64,000 bases of DNA from JAZDLX01 sp964538455. GTDB lineage: Bacteria; Electryoneota; Electryoneia; Electryoneales; Electryoneaceae. The number at the start of each line of letters is the position of its first letter. Positions within the stretch are counted from its first letter, which is position 1. The stretch covers positions 170,959-234,958 of the forward strand of contig CAZIDZ010000002.1 in assembly GCA_964538455.1 (NCBI GenBank). The letters are read 5' to 3'. The translations under genes were made by a program, and so were the position numbers. The notes under the pieces are model-generated. The model saw nothing but the letters and a program-made list of their open reading frames with translations. It searched no databases and was not told the DNA's origin. Shown here one piece after another: positions 19,243 to 27,073 of this stretch.

Positions 19243-20913
19243 CTACTTAGCGTCCGAATCAAGATCCGGCGCGTATTTAAGGGAGCGGTTTCGACCGGAT
19301 TCCTTGGCCCGGTACAGTGCGCGATCGGCGTGATCGATCAATTCCTGGTAGGTTTTGACACTTCCCAGTGTGTCGGCGACTCCTGCGCTGATGGATACGA
19401 AGCCAAGCGGTTGTTTTTCACCGTGTGCGAATTTCGACTCCGCCACCATGCGGCGGATTTTCTCCGCCACCACCATCCCCCGGTCGGCGTCGGTGTGGGG
19501 TAGGATCACCGCGAACTCTTCGCCACCGTAACGGCAGACGATATCCTGTTCACGGACGCTTGTTTTCAACACCTGGGCAAACTGCGAGAGCAACCTGTCT
19601 CCGTTGAGATGGCCGTTTGTGTCGTTGTAATTCTTAAAGTTATCAATATCAACGAGAATCAGGCTGAAATACTGCTTGTACCGGAGGATACGCCGCATTT
19701 CCCGCGATATCATGTCGGTGAAACTGCGGCGATTGTAAAGTCCCGTGAGACCGTCGATTGTGGCAAGGCGGCGGACGGTTTCGTGGGCGTTGGTGTTTTC
19801 GATGCTTCGCGCCAGCACTTTGCCGACGTGACGGATGTTGTCCAGTTCCACGTCGGTCAATTCAGGCTTCCGACGGTAATAGAGACTTATCATTCCATGC
19901 ACTTGTTTTTCATGCACTAGAGGAACTATTAACCCGGCTTTGAGCTGCGCGAGCTGCGCCAGGTGCGGGTTCATCAGCCCATCTTCCTGAGTGGTTTCGA
20001 TCTGGCGGGGTTCCTGCTTATCGATGACGTTCTCGACGAGGCGGGCGTCGAGCAGCAGATTCATCGACTTGCCGCCGTAATCGCTCATATTCCGCCGGTA
20101 GGAGAGGAATTCCTCGTACCGCTTACCTACTCGCGAGAAAATCAGCAATTCGAAGAAGTCGTACCCGAGTGTTTCCCAGATGGCGTCAGCAATGGCAGGC
20201 ATCAGCTTGTCAACCATCAGCTCCCAGCCGACCTTTTCTTGTATCTTGTTGTAAAGGTTGACCCAGATAGAGTCGTTGAGTTTCTTGCGAGTCCACGGGT
20301 CGATATGATCGGCTAGTGTCAACGCCGAGCGAAGCAGGCTGTCGATTTGCTTGTTGGGCTCTTCACCGCCGGGTTGAACCTCGAGGACATGGCTGAGCGA
20401 GGAGTCCAAGGCTTTGTATTTGCTGAAAGAAGCTTCCAGTGCCTGCAACCCCTGCTTGACACTTCCCGGGTACCAGGAGAGGCGGAATACCCAGGTCTCC
20501 AGGGTCCGGATCTTGACTGGACGCCGCACCAAAAGCTTCGACGCCACAGCGAGAACGGTTCCCATCGAACCTGCCCAACTGAACCAGAGCTCTTTTCCGA
20601 GATTGGACCTGTCGGAAAACGGGGCCGCCGCAGACGTCCAACTTTTCTTGTTTGCGTCGTAGAAGACGAGGCCGCCTTCGCTCAAGGAAAAGGCGCCGCC
20701 ATCGAATTGGAAATAGTCGTGAAGTTGTCTTGGGATATGCGCAAAGCCCGTGCGGACGTCCATCTGGATAGTGATTGCAAACAGGGTATTCAAAACGCCT
20801 GCCAGCGTCTGCGGCAGATAGGAGCGGAACACCCAGGTGTGCGCGGAGTCCACGGACCAGGCGTTTTCGACCGCAAGAAAAGGGCGCTGTGATTGATGCG
20901 AGGATCGGGTCAT
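19243..20913 (-). CDS. Diguanylate cyclase with GAF-like and unknown N-terminal region
   Basis: A 556-residue protein. The C-terminal GGDEF domain (about 395-545) has the active-site signature RYGGEEF, preceded five residues earlier by an intact inhibitory-site motif REQD, so it should make cyclic-di-GMP and be product-inhibited. A GAF-like domain precedes it (AGLIVPLVHEKQVHGMISLY). Residues 1-280 form a conserved-looking region I do not recognise, with no transmembrane helix. The ATG overlaps the TGA of the DUF72 gene and has GAGGT seven bases upstream, which rejects the longer upstream frame. It is the last gene of a LON-hutI-DUF72-GGDEF run. Confidence 0.9.
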   Translation of the reverse strand: MTRSSHQSQRPFLAVENAWSVDSAHTWVFRSYLPQTLAGVLNTLFAITIQMDVRTGFAHIPRQLHDYFQFDGGAFSLSEGGLVFYDANKKSWTSAAAPFSDRSNLGKELWFSWAGSMGTVLAVASKLLVRRPVKIRTLETWVFRLSWYPGSVKQGLQALEASFSKYKALDSSLSHVLEVQPGGEEPNKQIDSLLRSALTLADHIDPWTRKKLNDSIWVNLYNKIQEKVGWELMVDKLMPAIADAIWETLGYDFFELLIFSRVGKRYEEFLSYRRNMSDYGGKSMNLLLDARLVENVIDKQEPRQIETTQEDGLMNPHLAQLAQLKAGLIVPLVHEKQVHGMISLYYRRKPELTDVELDNIRHVGKVLARSIENTNAHETVRRLATIDGLTGLYNRRSFTDMISREMRRILRYKQYFSLILVDIDNFKNYNDTNGHLNGDRLLSQFAQVLKTSVREQDIVCRYGGEEFAVILPHTDADRGMVVAEKIRRMVAESKFAHGEKQPLGFVSISAGVADTLGSVKTYQELIDHADRALYRAKESGRNRSLKYAPDLDSDAK

Positions 20914-21698
20914 CAGCCTACCTCGAGCTGTTCTTGTCTGAGAAGTTCTCGCATCAGCGCCGCACTTTTGATCGCCTGGCCGGCATGGCAATTGTTGAAG
21001 AAGAGATAGATTTCCTCAGCTCGTTCGTTCATCGCCCTCAACCGCGGAATCCAGACTCGCAGCTCTTCTTCCGTGTAGTTCCAGTCGTAGCGGTCCCCGG
21101 CTTCGGGATGGTACCAGGCGGCCGTGTTTTTCCCATGAAAACGTACGTACCCGACGGATAATGTCGCGGCCGGCCTCGCTCCCATCAGCGAACGCAGCGG
21201 CGGGAGATCAACCGATACCCACCCCAACCGTTCATCCCGGCAGAACGCCACGGCGTCATCCACGTCCCATCCGGCATGTCGAAATTCCACAAAAAGGGGA
21301 ATTTCGCCGGTCTGAACATGGATTGATTTAATGTATTGTTTCGTGGAAGCGTTTGCCCGGAATGAGGCTGGAAACTGGGCGAGCAGGCCTGCCAGCTTGC
21401 TCTCGGTCCTCAGCGGTTCCAGCGAATGCAGCAGTTCCGGGATTTCTCTGCCCGCCGTTTCGCGCTTGTGCGTCGTGTCGCCGTGCAGTTTCACCATGAA
21501 CCGGAAATCCGCAGGGGTCTGTTCCGCCCAGCGTGCCACCGTTTCACGTTTTGGGACGCCGTAATAGGTGCTGTTGATCTCGATGGTGCGGAACCGGGCA
21601 GCGTAATAAGCGAGCCATTGGTCTTTGGAGAGGTTTGGGGGATAGAAGGCGCCCGCCCAGTCGCTGAAGTGGTAGCCCGATGTGCCGGTCAGAATCAC
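20913..21698 (-). CDS. DUF72 family protein (YecE-like TIM barrel)
   Basis: A 261-residue DUF72 protein starting with the family's hallmark ILTGTSGYHFSDWAGAFYP. Further family motifs are IEINSTYYGVPKRETVARWA, FRFMVKLHGDTTH, FVEFRHAGW and the late YLFFNNCHAGQAIKSA. The biochemical function of DUF72 is not established. The start is GTG at 21698, overlapping the hutI stop (GTGA). The longer frame to 22001 is only read-through in antisense-like sequence and is rejected. It is coupled on both sides, to hutI and to the diguanylate cyclase gene. Confidence 0.88.
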   Translation of the reverse strand: MILTGTSGYHFSDWAGAFYPPNLSKDQWLAYYAARFRTIEINSTYYGVPKRETVARWAEQTPADFRFMVKLHGDTTHKRETAGREIPELLHSLEPLRTESKLAGLLAQFPASFRANASTKQYIKSIHVQTGEIPLFVEFRHAGWDVDDAVAFCRDERLGWVSVDLPPLRSLMGARPAATLSVGYVRFHGKNTAAWYHPEAGDRYDWNYTEEELRVWIPRLRAMNERAEEIYLFFNNCHAGQAIKSAALMRELLRQEQLEVG

Positions 21699-22936
21699 TG
21701 GACACGGGTCCCGTTTCGCGCTACCACCCGGCCGCCCTTGACCACGATCCCTGCGTGGTTGATGCCGAAATGGTAGGGCAGCATCGCGGGCGACGGCACG
21801 TTCCAGAGCACCAGATCTGCCCTCTGGCCGGGCTCCAGGGCTCCGCGGTCGCTGAGCCCCAGCGCTTTCGCAGATCCTGCTGTCGCCATCCAGATCGCCT
21901 CCTCGGCGGTCACCCGGAAACGGATGGCGGCGAGGTGAAGCGCCATCTGCATGTTTTCGCACATCGCGCTTCCCGGGTTGAAATCGGTCGCCAGAGCACA
22001 AATAGCCCCGCGTTCGATCATCGCCCTCACCGGCGGATCTTCGTGCATCCTGAGAAAATGGGCGGCGACAGGAAGCAATCCGGCAACCGTTCCGGACGAG
22101 GCCAGAATGTCCACTCCCTCATCGTCGATGAATTCGATGTGATCGGCGGAGAGCGCACCCAGCTCGGCCGCCAGTTTCGCACCGCCCAGGGGTGTCAGCT
22201 GGTCCGCGTGGACCTTCACCGCGAGGCCGTGAGCCTTCGCCGCGGTGAGCACCCGGCGCGACTCCTCGACGGAAAAAACGCCTGTTTCGCAGAAAATATC
22301 GGCTGCAACTGCGAGTCCGGACTGCGCCACCGCCGGGATCATCTCGTCGGTCAGCAGTTTCAGGTAGCCCTCATGGTTCTCGCGGTATTCGAGCGGGTAC
22401 TCGTGCGCCCCAAGGAAGGTGGGGAGGAGATCGAGCGGGTGCGTCCGGTCCAGCTCAGCGATCGCCTTCAGCAGCTTCAATTCTCCGTCCGTGGAAAGCC
22501 CGTATCCGCTTTTCGCCTCCATCGTCGTGGTGCCGTGGGCGAGTGCGTTGTCGAGAAAGGGGCGGGCGAAGTCGCAAAGCCCGTCCACAGTCTCGTCCTG
22601 GACCCGTTTTACCGAGTTGAGAATGCCTCCGCCCGCCGCGGCGATCTCGGTGTAGCTGGCGCCGGCTGTCCTCAGCTCGAACTCCGCTTCACGGGTGGCG
22701 GCGAACACCGGGTGGGCGTGAAAGTCGATCAGCCCCGGCGTTATCCCGCGGCCCTCGGCGTCAAGGTCCTCCGCGCCGGGAAAATCCGGTTGCTCGGAGG
22801 ACTTCCCAGCCCAGAAAATCGTTCCGTTCTCCACAAGCACGGTGTCGATGGCGGGGCGCCTCAGCGTATATGGATTTTCCAGACCGGCAGAGGGAGTTGC
22901 TGCCCAGCCGATATTCCTGATGCGCAATCTGGCCAT
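21695..22936 (-). CDS. hutI: Imidazolonepropionase
   Basis: A 413-residue amidohydrolase that opens imidazolone-propionate to formimino-glutamate in histidine degradation. Metal-ligand motif ITPGLIDFHAHPVFAATREA lies near residue 70. Other family marks are AAGGGILNSVKRVQ, TTTMEAKSGYGLS, HADQLTPLGGA, the HIEFID histidine and ALATDFNPGSAMCENM. Length fits the family. No hutH, hutU or hutG is visible, so the rest of the pathway must be elsewhere. The ATG at 22936 is the first that fits the family; its purine-rich site (GAGGAG) is 13 bases away. It is 40 bases after the LON-domain gene. Confidence 0.95.
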   Translation of the reverse strand: MARLRIRNIGWAATPSAGLENPYTLRRPAIDTVLVENGTIFWAGKSSEQPDFPGAEDLDAEGRGITPGLIDFHAHPVFAATREAEFELRTAGASYTEIAAAGGGILNSVKRVQDETVDGLCDFARPFLDNALAHGTTTMEAKSGYGLSTDGELKLLKAIAELDRTHPLDLLPTFLGAHEYPLEYRENHEGYLKLLTDEMIPAVAQSGLAVAADIFCETGVFSVEESRRVLTAAKAHGLAVKVHADQLTPLGGAKLAAELGALSADHIEFIDDEGVDILASSGTVAGLLPVAAHFLRMHEDPPVRAMIERGAICALATDFNPGSAMCENMQMALHLAAIRFRVTAEEAIWMATAGSAKALGLSDRGALEPGQRADLVLWNVPSPAMLPYHFGINHAGIVVKGGRVVARNGTRVQ

Positions 22937-22976
22937 GGCGGGATGGAGGCTCCTCGGTTGAGATCGCAGTTGTGGA

Positions 22977-23621
22977 TCAGTTGACTGTCGGGTCGAAATC
23001 TTCCCCTTCGAACAGCCTGCGGGCGAGTTTGTGCACGGTGTCCTGCCGGAGCAGCTCGCCGGTGAGCAGACGGATCCGTTCGCCGGGACTGGTGACCTCC
23101 AGCAGCTCCTGCTGGCGGTCACTGTCTAGGCCGATCGTCTGGCCGATGATGTAGGAAATGTCCTGCTCTGCGGTCATCTCGCCCACCAGTGTCTCAAGCT
23201 GTTCGCGCTGTTGGGACTCCAGCCCGAGTCGCGATATGAAACGACGGTACAAATCCAGCATCGAGTTGATCTGCCTTTTTGCGGGGATCACCGCGCCGCT
23301 GTCCTCGACGGGCTCAATGCGGGCCACGAGATAGGGGCTGCCCTCGAGGATATCTATCAGGCGAAAACGCTCTTCTCCGACGGCGATCAGGTCCATCCGT
23401 CCGTCATCATAGGTGTGGAGAATCCGCTGAATGCGCGCGCTTGTGCCCACCATTCCGGAGTGCACTTCCTGGCTGTGGACAACGCCGAAAACCCCGCTGC
23501 TCCCCCCGAGATCCGAAACCATCGTCTTGTACCGCTCCTCGAAAATGTGCAGGGGCAAAATCATCCTGGGGAAAAGGACTTTCGTCAGCGGGAAGAGTGG
23601 GATGGCGTTGGAGAGAGTCAT
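22977..23621 (-). CDS. LON substrate-binding-domain protein
   Basis: A 214-residue stand-alone LON N-terminal domain protein without ATPase or protease domains. Family features: AIPLFPLTKVLFPRMILPLH at the start, IFEERYKTMVSD, DLIAVGEERFRLIDI, then a helical C-terminal half. Such proteins are common, but their role is poorly defined (substrate recognition or adaptor). GGGAG lies seven bases before the ATG. It is the first gene of the run that continues with hutI, DUF72 and the diguanylate cyclase. Confidence 0.9.
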   Translation of the reverse strand: MTLSNAIPLFPLTKVLFPRMILPLHIFEERYKTMVSDLGGSSGVFGVVHSQEVHSGMVGTSARIQRILHTYDDGRMDLIAVGEERFRLIDILEGSPYLVARIEPVEDSGAVIPAKRQINSMLDLYRRFISRLGLESQQREQLETLVGEMTAEQDISYIIGQTIGLDSDRQQELLEVTSPGERIRLLTGELLRQDTVHKLARRLFEGEDFDPTVN

Positions 23622-23746
23622 TTGTGTACTCCCGTTGGAGTCCCCAGGTCGTCAGGACAAGTTTAAATGTACTCCCTCAGCTTGCGGTGACTCAAACGAG
23701 GAAACCGTTGTTGGGCAGCGGAGAGACCTTTTCATTCGAGTGAAGT

Positions 23747-25024
23747 TTATTTGTTGCGCTTTTTTGGAAGTATTTCTTTCTCGTCCTCGACCATTTCAGG
23801 GGCCGAAAGCTCGCGGGTTTGGACTTCAACCGGGGGAATTTCATCGATTTTCTTACTCGACGATGCGCCCATATCCTCTAATTTGCGTACCGCAGGAAGG
23901 ACATTCCGCTCGATGCTTCCAATGGTCTCGTTGTAGTGTTTGACCACGCCGCTGATGCTCCCGCCAAGATTGCCGAGGTGACTGGCAAGCGTACCTACGC
24001 GGCTGTGCAGCTCTCGTCCTTGTTGGGCGATCTCGCGCGCGTTCTTTTCGATCGCCTCCTGACGCCAGCCGAGGGCGACCGCTTTCAATAGAGCGATCAG
24101 GGTCGCAGGAGTAGTAATGATTACGCCCTTGTCGAGTGCGAATTCGAAAAGGCCTGGTTCCTCGCTGATTGCAGCGGTCAGGAAAGAATCTGAAGGGAGG
24201 AACATGACAACGAATTCGGGGGTTTGTTCCAACCGGGAATGATATTCTTTGCCGCTGAGCTCGATCACCCGGGAGCGGACGTGAGCCGCGTGACTCTTCA
24301 AATGCTGCGAACGTAACGACTCATCTTCTGTGTTGACCGCGAGATAATATTCTTCCATCGGAGCTTTTGCATCGACAACGATCTGTTTGCCACCGGAAAG
24401 ATGGACAATCATGTCGGGACGGTTGCCTTCCCCGACGCTGACTTGCTCGTCGAAATTAACATGCTCCAACATGCCGGCCAGTTCAACGACACGGCGAAGC
24501 TGCAATTCACCCCACTGTCCCTGTGTGGTCGTCTTGCCGAGTGCACGCGAAAGAGTGGAAGTTTCGTGGCGTAGCTTATCGTTTGCTTCCTGCATCGCCC
24601 GGACCTGCTCGATCAGTCCCTGGTATGCGCCCTCCCGGTTTTTCTCCAACTCGCCGATCTTGCTGTCAACGGTTCTCAAGCTTTCGGCAATCGGCTTCAC
24701 CAGCGCTTCAATCGCCTGTTTTCGTTGCTCGAGGTCGCCTTTGGATTCAGTCACCAGGGTCTGGAGTGCCTGGCGTGCGGAGCGGATGAATTCCTCGCTG
24801 TTGGAGCGGAGCACGTCGCTGCCGATTGCCTTGAACGCGTTCGAAAGCTCTTCCCGTGCCTGGTTTCGTTCTTTCTCCGTGATTTCCGTTTCACGGTGGG
24901 CCGATTCTGCTTCCGCTTCAAGGCGGGCGATTCGCGACGAGACGGCCACCCGGGTGGCCAGCCAGCCGATCACTCCGCCGACAATCAGCGCGGCGAACAC
25001 GAGTAGCAGCGACATGGTATTCAT
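23747..25024 (-). CDS. rmuC: RmuC-family protein (DNA recombination-limiting protein)
   Basis: A 425-residue protein with one N-terminal transmembrane helix (LLLVFAALIVGGVIGWLA), a long coiled coil (about 30-150) and the RmuC nuclease-like domain: TTTQGQWGELQLRRVVELAG, RPDMIVHLSGGKQIVVDAKA, FVVMFLPSDSFLTAA and ATLIALLKAVALGWRQE. The D...DAK motif matches a restriction-enzyme-like fold. E. coli RmuC limits inversions at short repeats; the same role is inferred here. GGAG lies five bases before the ATG. Confidence 0.93.
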   Translation of the reverse strand: MNTMSLLLVFAALIVGGVIGWLATRVAVSSRIARLEAEAESAHRETEITEKERNQAREELSNAFKAIGSDVLRSNSEEFIRSARQALQTLVTESKGDLEQRKQAIEALVKPIAESLRTVDSKIGELEKNREGAYQGLIEQVRAMQEANDKLRHETSTLSRALGKTTTQGQWGELQLRRVVELAGMLEHVNFDEQVSVGEGNRPDMIVHLSGGKQIVVDAKAPMEEYYLAVNTEDESLRSQHLKSHAAHVRSRVIELSGKEYHSRLEQTPEFVVMFLPSDSFLTAAISEEPGLFEFALDKGVIITTPATLIALLKAVALGWRQEAIEKNAREIAQQGRELHSRVGTLASHLGNLGGSISGVVKHYNETIGSIERNVLPAVRKLEDMGASSSKKIDEIPPVEVQTRELSAPEMVEDEKEILPKKRNK

Positions 25025-25129
25025 GAATACTCCGGAATCAGTAACTTTTGGATATCAAGAACTTGAACATCTAATAAATCTGAACAGATGTACAGAAGAT
25101 ATGCCAGGGATAACCATCTGTCAAACCAA

Positions 25130-25942
25130 TCACTTCATTCCTTGGGTCGGATCGTTCAACCGCCGCTTCATCGCCGCTTTCATGAATGGCCAGGTGACCG
25201 GATTCGTGTTGAGAAAAACGACCAGGCGGTTCTTCCATCCTGGGATCACGATCACGCGCTTGCCTTTGGCCAGTTCCAACAGGGAGATCTTCGCCACCTG
25301 GTCGGCAGTCATCCACAGGCTTTTCGCCACCTGCGTACGGCTCCATCCGGCGAATTCCGGGGTGTCATGAAAACCGCTGTATGTAAATCCGGGCGCGAGG
25401 CACTGCACACGGATGCCGAACCGCCCCACCTCCGCGTCGAGGCATTGCGAGAACTGGTTCATCGCAGCCTTGACCGCGCCGTAGAGCGCCCGATTGGGTG
25501 TTGGGAAGAAGGAAGAAATCGAGGAGAGGTTGATGATGCTGCCAGATCGCCGTTCAAGCATTCCAGGAAGCACAGCGCGGCACAGTCGCACCGGTGCCTC
25601 CAACTGCAGTTTCATCATCGCAGCCTGTTTTTCAACCGCGACTTCGTGAAACGCGCCCGTCGTCCCGAACCCGGCACTGTTGACCAACAAATCCACACGG
25701 TTTGCGTTGATCGCTGCTTCAGCGGAGGAGACTCCTTTTTCCGATGCGAGATCCGTGACAAGAACCTCGACATGAATCTTGTGGAGATTCTTGAGTTCTT
25801 CGGCAATGGCGTCGAGTTTTTCCTTTCGCCGGGCGACGAGAACCAGATTATAGCTGCGCGCGGCGAGACGGCGTGCGAAGGCCTCCCCGATGCCGCTGGA
25901 GGCCCCAGTGATCACTGCGGTGGGATTGTTGTCGGTCGTCAT
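25130..25942 (-). CDS. Short-chain dehydrogenase/reductase, copy 2
   Basis: A 270-residue classical SDR. The cofactor motif TAVITGASSGIGEAFARRLA begins near residue 8, NSAGFG is the NNAG-type motif, and the catalytic region is IINLSSISSF followed by YGAVKAAM (Tyr and Lys). The arginines after the cofactor strand (VARRKEKL) suggest NADP preference. The C-terminal hydrophobic and basic tail (VVFLNTNPVTWPFMKAAMKR) is typical of the DltE-like group of bacterial SDRs. It lies four bases downstream of a clear paralogue (25947-26762). The ATG at 25942 has AGGAG nine bases upstream; the longer frame is rejected. The substrate is unknown. Confidence 0.9.
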   Translation of the reverse strand: MTTDNNPTAVITGASSGIGEAFARRLAARSYNLVLVARRKEKLDAIAEELKNLHKIHVEVLVTDLASEKGVSSAEAAINANRVDLLVNSAGFGTTGAFHEVAVEKQAAMMKLQLEAPVRLCRAVLPGMLERRSGSIINLSSISSFFPTPNRALYGAVKAAMNQFSQCLDAEVGRFGIRVQCLAPGFTYSGFHDTPEFAGWSRTQVAKSLWMTADQVAKISLLELAKGKRVIVIPGWKNRLVVFLNTNPVTWPFMKAAMKRRLNDPTQGMK

Positions 25943-25946
25943 CGCG

Positions 25947-26762
25947 TCAGGCTCCTGCAGTTGCTCGTTTAAGTTTCGCCGTCCTGATTTTTCCCGCGAA
26001 CATGTTCGCAAGCCAGGCATAAAATCGTGTGCCGAGGATCCACGCCAGGATGCGATTGCCCGTACCGGGGATGACAACGACTTTTCCGAGGTCGAGACAG
26101 CGGAGCGAACGGAACACCACTCTCTCCACTCGCATCCACATCCACCAGGGGAACATACCCTTCTCGAAGGCGTCGATCAGTTCAGGCGTGTAATGAAAGC
26201 CAGTGTGGGTGAAACCGGGGCACAACGCCTGCACTGTTACGCCGAAGGGTTTCATCTCCAGGGCAAGCCCCTGGCTGAAGCGGATGATGTAAGCCTTGGT
26301 GGCGCTGTAATTCACCGAACCGGGGGTCGGGCCGAAACCTGTGAGCGAGGCGACGTTGATAATCCCGCCGCGTCCCCGTTCGACCATCCCTTCGACAGCG
26401 GCGCGCGACAGCACGTTCACGGCTTCGACATGCACCCGGACCATGTTCTGTTCAAGCGAAAAAACATTGTCGTGGAATGCTCCCGGCACGCCGAAGCCTG
26501 CGTTGTTGACCAGCAGATCCAGGTCGCGCGTCCGGCGAATTGCCTTGGCCGCGGTTTCGATGCCTTCGGTGGTGGAAAGATCCGCAGTGAGCGCCTCGAC
26601 ATCCACATGGTACGCCTGTTTCAGCTCCTCGGCGATCTCATCGAGGCGCTCCCTTCTGCGTGCCACAAGAATCAGGTGCGATCCACGGCGGGCAAGCTGG
26701 CGGGCGAACTCCTCGCCAATCCCGCTGCTCGCCCCAGTGATCAAAGCGCGTTGGATATGCAT
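25947..26762 (-). CDS. Short-chain dehydrogenase/reductase, copy 1
   Basis: A 271-residue SDR, paralogous to the next gene. Motifs are RALITGASSGIGEEFARQLA, NNAGFG, IINVASLTGFGPTPGS and YSATKAYIIRF (catalytic Tyr and Lys), with LCPGFTHTGFHY after it. It also has a hydrophobic C-terminal segment (RILAWILGTRFYAWLANMF) that may associate with the membrane. The two genes form a tandem-duplication operon with a four-base gap. The substrate cannot be assigned. The 310 bases between this gene and nrdJ hold a terminator (27014-27048) and presumably the promoter of this pair; no gene is seen there. Confidence 0.9.
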   Translation of the reverse strand: MHIQRALITGASSGIGEEFARQLARRGSHLILVARRRERLDEIAEELKQAYHVDVEALTADLSTTEGIETAAKAIRRTRDLDLLVNNAGFGVPGAFHDNVFSLEQNMVRVHVEAVNVLSRAAVEGMVERGRGGIINVASLTGFGPTPGSVNYSATKAYIIRFSQGLALEMKPFGVTVQALCPGFTHTGFHYTPELIDAFEKGMFPWWMWMRVERVVFRSLRCLDLGKVVVIPGTGNRILAWILGTRFYAWLANMFAGKIRTAKLKRATAGA

Positions 26763-27013
26763 GTTGACCTCAAGAAGAGTACGCGGATACGGGTAAGATA
26801 GTCATAGCACCCGGGGTTCAACGCATCGCGGCCCGAGAGATAGGGTCCGCTTGGCGGGGAATTTTTACATAGAGGGCTCGTTGCGCGCTCATCCGGGGAT
26901 TTGAATGTTTCGGCGGTGATGCTGGATACCGGCCGGTTCATTATGCCGGCTGTCACATTCGTTTTGTCAGGCATGTCAGATCACTCTTTTGAACCTCGAG
27001 GGCGCCCCACAAA

Positions 27014-27048
27014 CAAACGGGCGCTCCATCCTTCGGAACGCCCGTTTG
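27014..27048 (-). terminator. Terminator downstream of nrdJ
   Basis: A perfect 10-bp inverted repeat, CAAACGGGCG (27014-27023) and CGCCCGTTTG (27039-27048). On the minus strand it is followed by TTTGTGG, and it begins 25 bases after the nrdJ stop. It could also stop transcription entering from the other side. Confidence 0.75.
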
Positions 27049-27073
27049 GGAGTCGTGCAATGCGAGCAGTGTA

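Noticed and set aside
21680..22984. A 434-codon open frame on the plus strand
   Set aside because: It is antisense to hutI, has no family motif and is a shadow of GC-rich coding sequence.
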